Counted from the first letter of the stretch, positions 14,642 to 23,254 are shown. The stretch: DNA of 25,439 nucleotides from Firmicutes bacterium UBA6418 (GCA_002439735.1 DJPG01000086.1:11548-36986), one strand, 5' to 3'. The notes: generated by a model from the letters alone, not told the origin. Numbers and translations are program-made.

Positions 14642-14812
14642 GATGGATAGCTTCCTTTCTTGAATATCTGATTTTTTCGTTTTGTCGTTTTGTCGTTCTG
14701 ATTGCGTTGTCATGCCTGGGTCTTACCCGGGAAAACATGTGCGCAGGATGCACGGCCGTGTCCGTCAGTGCATCGGTTCGTCCGGAATTGTTCTGCCGGT
14801 TCCGGCCCCGTT

Positions 14813-16228
14813 CTAGGTGCCTTGTACCGGAGCGCCTCCTGTCAGTCCGCCGCTCTGCGTCTGGGCAGAAGCCGCAGGCTCATCTGCCGGATCGGTCGGT
14901 GTTGTCGGATCCGTCGGTGTTGTCGGATCCGTCGGTGTTGTCGGATCGGTCGGTGTCGTTGGATCCGTCGGTGTGCTTGGATCGGTCGGATCGGTCGGAT
15001 CCGTACCCGGATTGTAGTTCGGGTCGTCCGGATCGTCGATATTGCCCGGATCGGTTGGTTCCGGATCGGTCGGCGTCACCGGCGTGTCCTTGCCGCTCTC
15101 ACCGTCTTTTTCTTTTTCCAGCACCTTCGCGTTTCTTGCTGCCTGGATCCGGCGAAGGATCTCATTGCTGATCGTGTTCACGGTAGAAGATGGTGTGTAA
15201 TCCTCCTGTCCGAAAACTTCCTGATGCAGCGAGGTTGTGTTTGCGGCCAGACTGCCACCCGGGAAGACATAGGAAACACCCTTAATCAAGCCGGTTGTCC
15301 ACTTGTACGGCCAGCCGCTCCCGGAAGAAATATTGTAATTCGGCAATCTGACGCCGAGTGCCAGAATATCGTTCATCTTCAGGTTGGTCTTGACCTGCGG
15401 AACCACCATGTCGATGATTTTTTTCACATCACTGAACGGCATGGTTTTGACTTTCTGAAATACCAGCGAAACGACCGTACGCATTCTTTCCGTACGCTTG
15501 ATATCATCGCCGGTGCCCTTCCGGATCCGTCCGTAGGAAACAGCCTGCACGCCCTCCAGCGTCTGCACGCCCGGTTCCTTGACAAGCTGGTAATCCTTTT
15601 TGCCGATATTTTTCGCGGTCTGCTTCGTATATTTGTTCAATTGACTGATCTCGTACTGCTGTACATCGACCGTGATGCCGCCGACCGCGTCGACCACGTC
15701 CGCGACAGTCTTGAAGTTTACGATGATGTACTGGCTGAGATCGATATCCATCGCCTGATTGAGCGACTTCATCGTCATCTCCGGTCCGCCGTAAACGCAG
15801 GCGTGCGTGATCTTATCATACGTCGAAGTGTCACCCAGCTTCAGGTATGTATCACGATACACGGAGGTCAAGGTCACATCGTTGGTTTCTTCATTGATGC
15901 TGGCGATCATGATCATATCACTGCGGGTGCCTTTGATGTTACTCATATCGCGCGAGTCCACGCCCAGCAGCAGAATATTGATGTAGCCGTCGACGCCAAC
16001 CAGAGAAAGATCATAGTCCTCCGGTGTCGGTTCATGCATCTCGTCCACGACACGATTCATATAATTCCATACGATCGCGCCGCCAATGACGGCTGCCAGA
16101 AGCAGAATGATCACGACCAAAGCCACAATCTTTTTCCAGGTCTTCATTTCTTTGATTTTTTGTGCCAGACTTTTTTTCTGTGGCACTTCAGTGCCGTTTA
16201 TCTCCCGGCGTTTGTCTGCTCTGCTCAT
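14813..16228 (-). CDS. LCP (LytR-CpsA-Psr) family glycopolymer transferase
   Basis: 471 residues. LCP enzymes transfer undecaprenyl-linked teichoic acid or capsule from the lipid carrier to peptidoglycan, outside the membrane. Visible parts are a basic cytoplasmic start, one membrane helix (about 33-55), then the LCP domain (about 83-275) with NILLLGVDSRD, GTRSDMIMIAS and SVYRDTYL, whose Arg and Asp residues bind the pyrophosphate and metal. From about residue 377 the tail is low-complexity, with repeated TDPTTP units, likely an extended wall-spanning linker. The ATG overlaps the stop of the TagH-like gene (ATGA, 16225-16228), so translation is coupled. GAGGGGG precedes the start. Confidence 0.93.
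   Translation of the reverse strand: MSRADKRREINGTEVPQKKSLAQKIKEMKTWKKIVALVVIILLLAAVIGGAIVWNYMNRVVDEMHEPTPEDYDLSLVGVDGYINILLLGVDSRDMSNIKGTRSDMIMIASINEETNDVTLTSVYRDTYLKLGDTSTYDKITHACVYGGPEMTMKSLNQAMDIDLSQYIIVNFKTVADVVDAVGGITVDVQQYEISQLNKYTKQTAKNIGKKDYQLVKEPGVQTLEGVQAVSYGRIRKGTGDDIKRTERMRTVVSLVFQKVKTMPFSDVKKIIDMVVPQVKTNLKMNDILALGVRLPNYNISSGSGWPYKWTTGLIKGVSYVFPGGSLAANTTSLHQEVFGQEDYTPSSTVNTISNEILRRIQAARNAKVLEKEKDGESGKDTPVTPTDPEPTDPGNIDDPDDPNYNPGTDPTDPTDPSTPTDPTTPTDPTTPTDPTTPTDPTTPTDPADEPAASAQTQSGGLTGGAPVQGT
14889..15003 (-). repeat. 18-bp tandem repeats encoding TDPTTP units
   Basis: About six 18-base units, read on the + strand as variants of GTCGGATCCGTCGGTGTT, encode the Thr/Asp/Pro tail of the LCP protein. 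Units keep the reading frame (18 = 6 codons), so gain or loss of copies would only change the linker length. Confidence 0.85.
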
Positions 16229-17010
16229 TCGGTAAATATCCCCCTCTTTTTCTTGATCCGCGCAATCCTCGCGGCATCTTCCTCCAGCATCTTCTGGTAG
16301 AAATCAGCAGCTTCTTCGATATCTCCGTCAAAAAGGAGCGTTCCCAGCCGCATGACCATACCGCGTTTGCAGAATGCTTTTGCCACTCCTGTGGAATGCG
16401 TTACAAATAAAAACGTTACGTCTTCTTCGTTAACAATATGATTGATCTTTTCGGTGCACTTTTTCTTGAATTCACTGTCGCCGACACTGAGCGCTTCGTC
16501 CACGATCAGGATCTCCGGTTCAATGCTGACATTGATCGCGAAGCCCAGCCGGGCTTTCATACCGCTCGAATAGGTACGAACCGGCTGGTCGATATAATCG
16601 CCAAGATCCGCGAATTCGATGATCTCCGGTTCCAGCTTGCGAACCTCCGCATCGGAAAGTCCCATCAGCTGTCCGCGAAAGTAAATGTTTTCCCGCCCGG
16701 TAAATTCCGGGTCAAAGCCTGCGGTCAGTTCAAGCAGTGCGCTGACTCTGCCGTTGACTATGATCTCTCCGGAAGTCGGATACGTCACGCCGGTGATCAT
16801 TTTGAGAATCGTGGATTTTCCTGCGCCGTTCTTGCCGAACAACGCGACAGATTCTCCTTTTTGAATGGAAAAGGAAAGATCATTGACTGCGATTTTTTCC
16901 TTATATTTTGCCTGCTTGCTGAACAAAGACTTGAACCGCTGCCGATCACTCTTGAACAGCTTGTACATCTTTGTCACATGATCGAATCGAATGACTGTTT
17001 TGTCCATCAT
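16225..17010 (-). CDS. TagH-like ABC transporter ATPase for glycopolymer export
   Basis: 261 residues from the ATG at 17010 (MMDKTVIRF), preceded by AAAGGTAAC; an upstream ATG at 17043 has no ribosome site. Walker A GKNGAGKST, the signature YSSGMKARLGFAI and Walker B ILIVDEALSVGD are intact. The insert before Walker A, with a SLFSKQAKY-like stretch, and AGFDPEFTGRENIYFRG are typical of the TagH/RfbE/Wzt subfamily that exports wall teichoic acid, O-antigen or capsule. The long C-terminal carbohydrate-binding domain of some Wzt proteins is absent. It pairs with the permease gene 50 bases upstream and overlaps the LCP gene. Confidence 0.93.
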   Translation of the reverse strand: MMDKTVIRFDHVTKMYKLFKSDRQRFKSLFSKQAKYKEKIAVNDLSFSIQKGESVALFGKNGAGKSTILKMITGVTYPTSGEIIVNGRVSALLELTAGFDPEFTGRENIYFRGQLMGLSDAEVRKLEPEIIEFADLGDYIDQPVRTYSSGMKARLGFAINVSIEPEILIVDEALSVGDSEFKKKCTEKINHIVNEEDVTFLFVTHSTGVAKAFCKRGMVMRLGTLLFDGDIEEAADFYQKMLEEDAARIARIKKKRGIFTE

Positions 17011-17060
17011 CAAGTTACCTTTATTTTTATCCTCTGTTTGCATATCCGTGGCTGCAGATC

Positions 17061-17867
17061 CTACAGCACATCCGGGATTTCTTTTTTAAGCCTGCCATAC
17101 GCCCATACAGCCAATACCGCCATGACAAGCAGCACGATCGCATAGTTGATCAGCTCCTGCGGAGTTTCCCAAAACCATATGTGCTTGATAAATACATTGC
17201 GGTATCCATTGGCGCAGATGGTGACCGGGTTGAACAGCAGGATTTTTTTGACCCATACGATCTCGATCTTGCTGGCGTCATACAGAATGCCGGAAAGCCA
17301 AAACAGTGCCTGGATCAGGGACTTGACCAGATTCAGAAAGTCCTGGCTGATTGCCGAAAGCACGCCTGCGAACAGTCCCCACGCCGTAAAAAACAGAAAC
17401 ATCATCAACATGTAGACCGGGAGCTGCAGATAGTAGATGGTCGGCAGATACCCGAACCCCGCGAAGATCAGCATCATGATGATCAAAAGCCCAACATGCA
17501 CTGCCATGCAGGACATGCTGACAAACGTCGGAATCGTGGAGATCGGAAATTTAATTTTGGTGACCAGATAGCGGTATCTGCGGATGGAACCCGCGCCGCC
17601 GCCGATCATGTCCCGCATATAATACCATGGAATCATACCGGCGATCAGCCACAGGAAGAACGGATAACCGTCCACATCGCCGCCCTTGCGCAGACCGATC
17701 GTAAAGGCGAACCAGAATACGAAGATCAGGATCGCCGGACGGATGATCGCCCAGGCCCAGCCCAGAACCGCGCCGCTGTATGTTTTTTTGATATCAGATT
17801 TAGCCAGCTTCATGAGCTGTTTCCGATACCCAAGATGATCTTGGATGATTTCTTTGCATGTACTCAA
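17061..17867 (-). CDS. TagG-like ABC-2 permease for glycopolymer export
   Basis: 268 residues with six predicted membrane helices and the ABC-2 pattern: an amphipathic N-terminus (HLGYRKQLMKLAKSDIKKTY), then GAVLGWAWAIIRPAILIFVF and the loop FPISTIPTFVSMSCM. It forms the membrane channel that moves lipid-linked polymer to the outside with the adjoining ATPase. The start is taken as TTG at 17867 because GAGGT lies five bases upstream and the frame has no earlier start. It lies 71 bases after the double ATP-grasp gene; that gap carries a GATC-rich imperfect repeat. Confidence 0.92.
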   Translation of the reverse strand: MSTCKEIIQDHLGYRKQLMKLAKSDIKKTYSGAVLGWAWAIIRPAILIFVFWFAFTIGLRKGGDVDGYPFFLWLIAGMIPWYYMRDMIGGGAGSIRRYRYLVTKIKFPISTIPTFVSMSCMAVHVGLLIIMMLIFAGFGYLPTIYYLQLPVYMLMMFLFFTAWGLFAGVLSAISQDFLNLVKSLIQALFWLSGILYDASKIEIVWVKKILLFNPVTICANGYRNVFIKHIWFWETPQELINYAIVLLVMAVLAVWAYGRLKKEIPDVL

Positions 17868-17938
17868 ATTTTACCTCGTTCCTGATCGCGTCGGATCACG
17901 TCGAGTCACAGAGTGATCACGATCGGATCGCGCCGCGT

Positions 17939-20182
17939 CTAATCACGCTTCGGCAGGTGCACCAGCGTCTTGTTCGGTGTCACATCGTAGCCGTAGTGAT
18001 GCTTCTTGCCGGCCAGCTTATAGAGCAGATACTCTCTGGTCGGTTTGGAATATTTTTCAACTGCCGGATAGTCCGGAAAACGGTTGATCTCCGGGAATTT
18101 GATGCCGTCGTTGGTCACGGCCAGATCGACACCGAAAAATTCCAGCTGCTTGATGGATCTCGTTACATCCAGCACCTGCTGCTTGACCTGTTCCCAGTGC
18201 GGCAGATAGCCGTCGATCGGCACGCCGGTATCCGGATGGATCGGGCAGTCCTCAATCGTGTTATTCATCACGATCTTGGCGTCATGGAAATGTCCCGTCG
18301 CGACATCGATGGTCGCCGTCATACCGCCGGCACCGACATTGTCCACCGCTCCGGTCTTCTTGGAGCCGAAGCGCACATAGGCGTTGCCGATCTGCGGGTT
18401 CTTGCCGTCTTTTTTGAAGACGATCATGCGCACGGTGTTGACCGCGCCGTCATAAACGGCCTTGAGCTCGTCGCACATATTGATATATTCGGTGACCAGA
18501 TACTGGTTTTCGATATCCTCCAGGATATCCAGCACCTGTTGCTTGGTCACATCTTTGTAATTAAGCTGGTACTGTCCGTTTTCACAGGTGAACTTGTAGA
18601 AGCCGTCTCCGTGGGAGCCCTCGTCCGGCTTGAGTGCCAGCACACCCTTTTCCTCCACTAGGCGGAAAATATCTTCAAAGCTGTTGGTATAGCCCTCCGG
18701 CAGATCCATCATCGAAATGACCTTGTTGTCGCCGTTTTTGCAGATGATGTGATAATAGTACGCCGGGAAGCATTCGTTGTAATCCGAACAGACATACTTG
18801 ACGGTGATCTTGTCTTCCATCCATTTCCGGTACTTCGGATTGATGTGGCGCAGCCACTTGTATTCAAAATCGGAGATGTACTCGCCGAAATTTTCCTCGG
18901 TAATGCCGTACTGCGGGATCCGGTAGGATAGGAACCCGTGCTTGTAGGCCCACATTTTTTCCGAAAAGCTTGCTTCCTTGTTCGTCCAAAAATCATGCCA
19001 GACGTTGGAAATCCATCGCGTGGACTGATACGGCACCAGTCCCTTCGGATAAAACGTCCGCGCGAACTTTGCCCGAATGCGCAGGTGCATCTTATGCAGC
19101 GCGCGGCTGACGCGTATACCGGCTCCGGCATAGGCTTCTTTTTTCTGCTCCACTTTGCGTTTCAGATAGGCGGAAGTCTCCTTGCTGAATGGTTTCGCCG
19201 TCGGATATTCCGGGTGGTTCAGCAGGTTCATGATCTTAAAGCCACCCTCGGAGACCACGATCTCCGCGCAGAAAAACTCCAGCTGCGGTACGAAAACGCA
19301 AAGCCGCCGGATCACATCGGTGATCTCGTCCCAGTGCGGGATTGGTCTGCCGCGCCAGCTGCCGTCCGCCACGTCGCAGGCTTCGGCTTTGATGTCGCGG
19401 TAGATCTCTTCCTCTACGTCCGCTTCTTCCAGACTGTCGGATTTTTTCATCGCCAGAACCTTCAGAGATTTTTTCTCGTATTCGTCAAAGACAAAATAGC
19501 CGTCGCCGATCACCGGATTGTCACCGAATTCATTAAATACAATGAGATTCAGCACGCCGTAATCGGTATCCGGACTGAGATCCACCTTTTCCTTCACGAC
19601 CAGCGTAACCGTGTAATCCCGGAGGATCTTCTCAATCTTTTCGGTCGAGCGTTCCCGGCCTTCCAGATAAAATCTTCCTTCTTTGTATTCCAGTGGGCTG
19701 GCGTAGCCGCCATTGGCAGAGGCAACCGTCACCGCGCCTTTTTCACGAACCAGCGCGAACAGATCGTCGAACGTATCGCCCGCGTGATCGTCATACAGCG
19801 GGATCAGCACGGTTTCGTCATAGCGCTTGCTGATCTGGTAATAGACCGTCGGCATATACCCGCGGAACGGCTTGAAGATCGTATGCATGGTCACCTTATC
19901 GGTGATCCACTTGCTGTAAGTCCCGTTCAACGGCCGGAGGAACGCGTAATCCTTTGCGGAAATATAGTCCGCTACGTTTTCCTCGGTGATGCCGAGTTTC
20001 GCGACCTGCTCCGGCAGGAAGCCGTGGCGCAATGCCCAGCGTGTTTCTTTTTTGGAAAATCCGTAGTCACGGGTTCTGTGCCGGTAAGACTCCCGCACCC
20101 AGCGACGCGCTTCGCCTCCGGTAAATCCTCTCGATGTCGGCCCCAACGCCAAAGCGTCAACGACCAGTTTTTTCAGTCCCAT
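17939..20182 (-). CDS. double ATP-grasp protein (sugar-transfer-associated ATP-grasp, N-half degenerate)
   Basis: 747 residues made of two homologous halves (about 25-345 and 390-720). Both have a KHGFLPEQ- or KHGFLSYR-type start, GITEEN, a K-W-x-x-DK motif and the fold of the sugar-transfer-associated ATP-grasp family. The second half keeps the likely nucleotide and metal residues: K518 (ALKPDEG), a Gly-rich loop (522-528), VNTVR (581-585), D614-N615 (AVDN), D686 and E698-x-N700. In the first half the Lys is replaced (VTVASANGG), the DN pair is missing and the ExN motif reads MNLLN, so it is probably a structural or substrate-binding pseudo-domain. ATP-grasp enzymes ligate a carboxylate to an amine or thiol; the substrate here is unknown. 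The ATG directly abuts the stop of the nucleotidyltransferase. Confidence 0.85.
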   Translation of the reverse strand: MGLKKLVVDALALGPTSRGFTGGEARRWVRESYRHRTRDYGFSKKETRWALRHGFLPEQVAKLGITEENVADYISAKDYAFLRPLNGTYSKWITDKVTMHTIFKPFRGYMPTVYYQISKRYDETVLIPLYDDHAGDTFDDLFALVREKGAVTVASANGGYASPLEYKEGRFYLEGRERSTEKIEKILRDYTVTLVVKEKVDLSPDTDYGVLNLIVFNEFGDNPVIGDGYFVFDEYEKKSLKVLAMKKSDSLEEADVEEEIYRDIKAEACDVADGSWRGRPIPHWDEITDVIRRLCVFVPQLEFFCAEIVVSEGGFKIMNLLNHPEYPTAKPFSKETSAYLKRKVEQKKEAYAGAGIRVSRALHKMHLRIRAKFARTFYPKGLVPYQSTRWISNVWHDFWTNKEASFSEKMWAYKHGFLSYRIPQYGITEENFGEYISDFEYKWLRHINPKYRKWMEDKITVKYVCSDYNECFPAYYYHIICKNGDNKVISMMDLPEGYTNSFEDIFRLVEEKGVLALKPDEGSHGDGFYKFTCENGQYQLNYKDVTKQQVLDILEDIENQYLVTEYINMCDELKAVYDGAVNTVRMIVFKKDGKNPQIGNAYVRFGSKKTGAVDNVGAGGMTATIDVATGHFHDAKIVMNNTIEDCPIHPDTGVPIDGYLPHWEQVKQQVLDVTRSIKQLEFFGVDLAVTNDGIKFPEINRFPDYPAVEKYSKPTREYLLYKLAGKKHHYGYDVTPNKTLVHLPKRD

Positions 20183-20773
20183 TTATCTTGCTGTCCTCCT
20201 GTTGTAGTCTTCAGGGGAGTTAAAGTCCTCTGTGCCGTCCTGGATCAGAATATAATCGGCGGCGATCTTTTTTTCACCGAACGGCAGTCCCGTAAAGGAT
20301 TGGTATACCTGCCATCCGATACATTTTTCTATTTTACCCGCGAGGAAAAGTTCCCGCACCCGATCCACATGCTGCCGAAACAGCGCGCCGTCCGCGACCT
20401 TGATCGCCACGATGGACCGTTCATTGCCGAAAAACAGGAGCTTCTCCGCAGGAGTCTGAACGATTTTTTCGATCACATGCTCCGAGTAAAAGGTGTCGCC
20501 ATAAAGGAAGCACTCGTCATCCGCGATCAGCTCTTCCGTAAACCGGTCGATTTCCAGATGGTTGTTCTGCGGCTCGTAGCGCCTTGCGCCCGGTACCTCA
20601 TAGCGCGGATCATGTGAAGTGATCACGATCTCCGCCTGCGGGTCGTTTTCACCGAGTAGCCGGACCGTCCGCGCCAGCAGCGTTTCGCCGCCGATCTTGA
20701 TCAGATGCTTGGGGATATCGTGATAATTGTTCCAACGGGTGCCCTTCCCGTCGGCCATAATAATATATTTCAT
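20183..20773 (-). CDS. nucleotidyltransferase (MobA/LicC-like, glycopolymer cluster)
   Basis: 196 residues with a nucleotidyltransferase fold. The N-terminal motif MADGKGTRW (6-14) with PKHLIKIGGETLLARTVRLL binds the nucleotide triphosphate, and LYGDTF supplies the metal-binding aspartate. It should activate a small sugar, polyol or phosphorylated compound as an NDP or CDP derivative. The exact substrate cannot be told, and relatives of this type occur in capsule and wall-polymer clusters next to ATP-grasp genes. It starts 9 bases after the single ATP-grasp gene (GAGGAT site) and is followed without gap by the double ATP-grasp gene, so the three form one tight transcription unit. Confidence 0.8.
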   Translation of the reverse strand: MKYIIMADGKGTRWNNYHDIPKHLIKIGGETLLARTVRLLGENDPQAEIVITSHDPRYEVPGARRYEPQNNHLEIDRFTEELIADDECFLYGDTFYSEHVIEKIVQTPAEKLLFFGNERSIVAIKVADGALFRQHVDRVRELFLAGKIEKCIGWQVYQSFTGLPFGEKKIAADYILIQDGTEDFNSPEDYNRRTAR

Positions 20774-20782
20774 GCAATCCTC

Positions 20783-21841
20783 TTATTTGATGACCTTATG
20801 ATAACGGTAAAAATCGCCCAGCTCCCTGTTGCGCTGCCCGCCCCAGAGCTGGATGATATTGACGCCGGACGAGGTATTGGCCTCGATGATGCAGTGTCCT
20901 TCCTCCGTCATCAGGATGTCCCAGGCGATAAAGTGCATATACGGCAGTTTTTCTGCCAGATGCAGCATATCCTCCTTGAGCTGCTGCCAGCCCGGCACCT
21001 GTACGCCCTCGATCAGCGCGCCCGAATCCGGATGCACCTTGTAAACATTGCGGTTATGCAGGCATCTGGCCTCGCTGAGCACGCCCGTTTCCAGATCGAT
21101 GTTCGCCACCAGACCGCCGCGGCTGCCGTTGTCCACCGGAATGGTCTCCTTGGTGCCGATGCGCTGGACCGCAAAGAACACCTTGAACTTATGCGTCTTC
21201 GGGTCTTTGAGCGTGATGAAGCGGATGGTATTGACCGTCTTGTCATAGATCTCGTCCAGATAAGGGTGCTGCTTCATCGCCTCGCTTAAGAACCAGTCGT
21301 CGCGCTCTCTCAGATACTTGAGAAAATCTTCTTTGCTGAGCGGTTTCAAATCGATGCACGGCAGATCCTTTTCGTAATCGTAAGTCATGATGACCACGCC
21401 CGTGCCCTTTCCCTTGCCGTACGGCTTGAAAAAATAGCTTCCTTTTTCCTTGAGCAGGGTCAGCGCGTCTTCATATTCCATATCCTCGCTGGCAAAGCCG
21501 GATAAAAAGCCGCGATTTTTGAGCATGTAGCTTTCCGGTACTCGGACATATTGCTTAAGGATCTCCGCCGAAGCGATCTTGTTGTTGCAGACAAAATCGA
21601 ACGGCTCGTTGATATATCTGGAACGATACCAGTCGAATTCCGACAGATATTCGTGCCGGTCGTTGTGATCAAAATCGTAGAGCATCCACTGATCAGCCAG
21701 AAAGCCGCCGCAGATGTTGGCTTTGATCTTTTTGTACCATGGGCATTTGAAATAGTTCTTCGCGAATACGATCCGCCTCCAATAGAGCAGGAACAGCTTC
21801 GTCTTTTTGATGCCCCATCTTGTAAATTGAAAAAAGTCCAT
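20783..21841 (-). CDS. sugar-transfer-associated ATP-grasp protein (intact)
   Basis: 352 residues of the sugar-transfer-associated ATP-grasp family. Expected active-site elements are all present: K139 (FFKPYGKGKGTG), VNTIR (203-207), D237-N238 (PVDNGSRGG), the HPDSG segment (270-274), D308 (AWDILM) and E320-x-N322 (IEANTSSG). The N-terminus is basic and aromatic (KKTKLFLLYWRRIVF) and may contact the membrane. The enzyme should couple ATP hydrolysis to an amide-type ligation on a precursor of the surface polymer; the chemistry is inferred from the fold. GAGGA precedes the ATG. It is first of the tight ATP-grasp/nucleotidyltransferase set, 82 bases after the glycerophosphotransferase. Confidence 0.88.
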   Translation of the reverse strand: MDFFQFTRWGIKKTKLFLLYWRRIVFAKNYFKCPWYKKIKANICGGFLADQWMLYDFDHNDRHEYLSEFDWYRSRYINEPFDFVCNNKIASAEILKQYVRVPESYMLKNRGFLSGFASEDMEYEDALTLLKEKGSYFFKPYGKGKGTGVVIMTYDYEKDLPCIDLKPLSKEDFLKYLRERDDWFLSEAMKQHPYLDEIYDKTVNTIRFITLKDPKTHKFKVFFAVQRIGTKETIPVDNGSRGGLVANIDLETGVLSEARCLHNRNVYKVHPDSGALIEGVQVPGWQQLKEDMLHLAEKLPYMHFIAWDILMTEEGHCIIEANTSSGVNIIQLWGGQRNRELGDFYRYHKVIK

Positions 21842-21923
21842 AGTTTCCTCTGTTGTTTCGCTTTCAAATATTTATAAATTCAGATTCCTGTCTTTTTTTC
21901 GTGCCTGCTTTCGGCACTCCGGT

Positions 21924-23159
21924 TTATCCCAGATGTGCGCGGATCAGCTGCGCGATTTGCACGGTCGAAGTCCCGAGGTGTTCCGGCAGATAGTTCGCTC
22001 TGTAAGCATCTAAGACTTCCTGCGGATAATCCCCTTGCGCAAGACGCTGCATCAGCGTGTTTGCGTCCCGGAACACACAGCCCGGCATCACTTCAAACAG
22101 GTCGATGTTCATACCGTTCTTTTCTCTGTATTCTTCGTAGTCGTAGACAAAGTAATACGTCGGTCGGTTGAGCACCGCGCCCTCCAGCGCGATCGCGGAA
22201 TAGTCGGTGATCAGGTAATCACAGACCGCCAAAAGATCTACCGCGCGAAAATCCGGACAGTCCCAAACGACCGGATCATCGGAAACAAGCGGCTGGTTCG
22301 GGTGTCCTTTGACGATCAGCACATACGGTCCCTGTTCCGGCATGTCCGTCACACCCGGATCACATGCCAACGCAGTCCCACCCTGCGCGGCCGCCTGCGC
22401 TGCTTTGCTGCTGTACGCGGCCGCCAATGCTTTGCTGTTTTGCGCGGAGACTGCCTGGATCAGCGTCTCCCAATGCAGTTCGATGTTCTTGCGGAACGTC
22501 GGCGCGTAAAGAATGATTGTTTTCTCTTTTAATTCCGGATAGGCCGCGAAGAACCGTCTGCGATTTTCCTCCCGCTCCCCGAGCAGGCGATCGATCCGCG
22601 GCAGCCCGCAGTTGACGAGCTTGTCCTGCGGCTGGTGGAAGGATCTTTCATAGAACGGGTTCCACGCCTTGCCTCCGGCGATGATATAATCGTAGTTTTC
22701 GTGCATTTTCATCAGGCGTGCCATCTCGGCGCCGCGGCCGGATGCCTTGCCCAGCGTCTGATAGCCGGACTGCTTGATCTTGCCGAGTGCGTGCCACATC
22801 TGGATCACGGTCAGCGATTTTTTGTGGTGCAAAAGGGAAACGGCCGGCCAATACGCGTCCAGGACACAGACGGAGGCCGTAGCCATGTGATACATGCTGC
22901 GCAGGGTAGAACCTGCAAAAGTCAGCATCCCCGAAACGCCGCCGCTGCCGGCTCCCTCAAGCCGATGGCAGATCGTCACGATTTCGACAGCCGGGTCTTC
23001 GCGGCGCAGTTCCTGCTGCACCATCTCGAAATCCGGGGTCGGCGTATCGGACTGCCTGCTCAAAAAAACGACCTTATTCTTTTTCGTCGGAAAAAGCTTC
23101 AGAATGCCGTAGATCACCTGCAGTCCGAAGCGCATCAGATAGATCAGAATCTTCTTCAT
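21924..23159 (-). CDS. CDP-glycerol glycerophosphotransferase-like enzyme
   Basis: 411 residues of the TagB/TagF-type CDP-glycerol:polyglycerophosphate transferase family, which builds or primes teichoic acid on the inner face of the membrane. Motifs visible are IQMWHALGKIKQSGYQ (119-134), the GLPRIDRL region, ILYAPTFR (216-223), GHP (285-287) and TDYSAIALEGAVLNRPTYYFVYDYEEY (318-344) in two family-typical blocks. An alanine-rich insert lies at about 236-277. It lacks the extra N-terminal domain of TagF, so it may be a priming or single-addition enzyme. The N-terminus has a short hydrophobic stretch. It opens the cluster, with a recognisable promoter about 70-90 bases upstream; the ribosome site is weak (AGAAG). 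Confidence 0.9.
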   Translation of the reverse strand: MKKILIYLMRFGLQVIYGILKLFPTKKNKVVFLSRQSDTPTPDFEMVQQELRREDPAVEIVTICHRLEGAGSGGVSGMLTFAGSTLRSMYHMATASVCVLDAYWPAVSLLHHKKSLTVIQMWHALGKIKQSGYQTLGKASGRGAEMARLMKMHENYDYIIAGGKAWNPFYERSFHQPQDKLVNCGLPRIDRLLGEREENRRRFFAAYPELKEKTIILYAPTFRKNIELHWETLIQAVSAQNSKALAAAYSSKAAQAAAQGGTALACDPGVTDMPEQGPYVLIVKGHPNQPLVSDDPVVWDCPDFRAVDLLAVCDYLITDYSAIALEGAVLNRPTYYFVYDYEEYREKNGMNIDLFEVMPGCVFRDANTLMQRLAQGDYPQEVLDAYRANYLPEHLGTSTVQIAQLIRAHLG

Positions 23160-23225
23160 GTTGTTCTTCTATTCGCCTTTGTTCTCATTGCGGACAGCAT
23201 ATGCACACACGCCATCCATCTTAAT

Positions 23226-23254
23226 AAGATACCATATTCTCAAGCCTTTGTAAA
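23226..23254 (-). promoter_or_regulatory. promoter of the glycopolymer cluster
   Basis: On the - strand TTTACA (23254-23249), 17-base spacer, TATCTT (23231-23226), with TGG before the -10 box giving an extended -10. It would start transcription about 60 bases before the glycerophosphotransferase ATG. Confidence 0.65.

Noticed and set aside
14642..14812. T-box riboswitch upstream of thrS
   Set aside because: No AGGGTGG-type T-box sequence or antiterminator found in either strand of the gap.
14889..15003. Regular repeats as a possible CRISPR array
   Set aside because: Repeats are contiguous 18-base coding units without spacers and no cas genes are present.
14817..15171. Long + strand frames through the LCP tail region with repeated DPSVLS or VGSVGV units
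   Set aside because: They are the antisense of the in-frame TDPTTP repeats; the periodic sequence keeps other frames open by chance and none has a ribosome site.
17868..17938. GATC-rich imperfect repeats before the TagG-like gene
   Set aside because: Short and imperfect; no consistent unit or stable structure could be drawn.
18938..20617. 559-codon + strand frame opposite the double ATP-grasp and nucleotidyltransferase genes
   Set aside because: Composition is that of an antisense shadow, it has no start site or recognisable domain, and the - strand genes are clearly real.
21901..21920. Hairpin GTGCC/GGCAC between the glycerophosphotransferase and ATP-grasp genes as a terminator
   Set aside because: On the transcribed - strand it is followed by an A-run, not T, and the stem is only five pairs.
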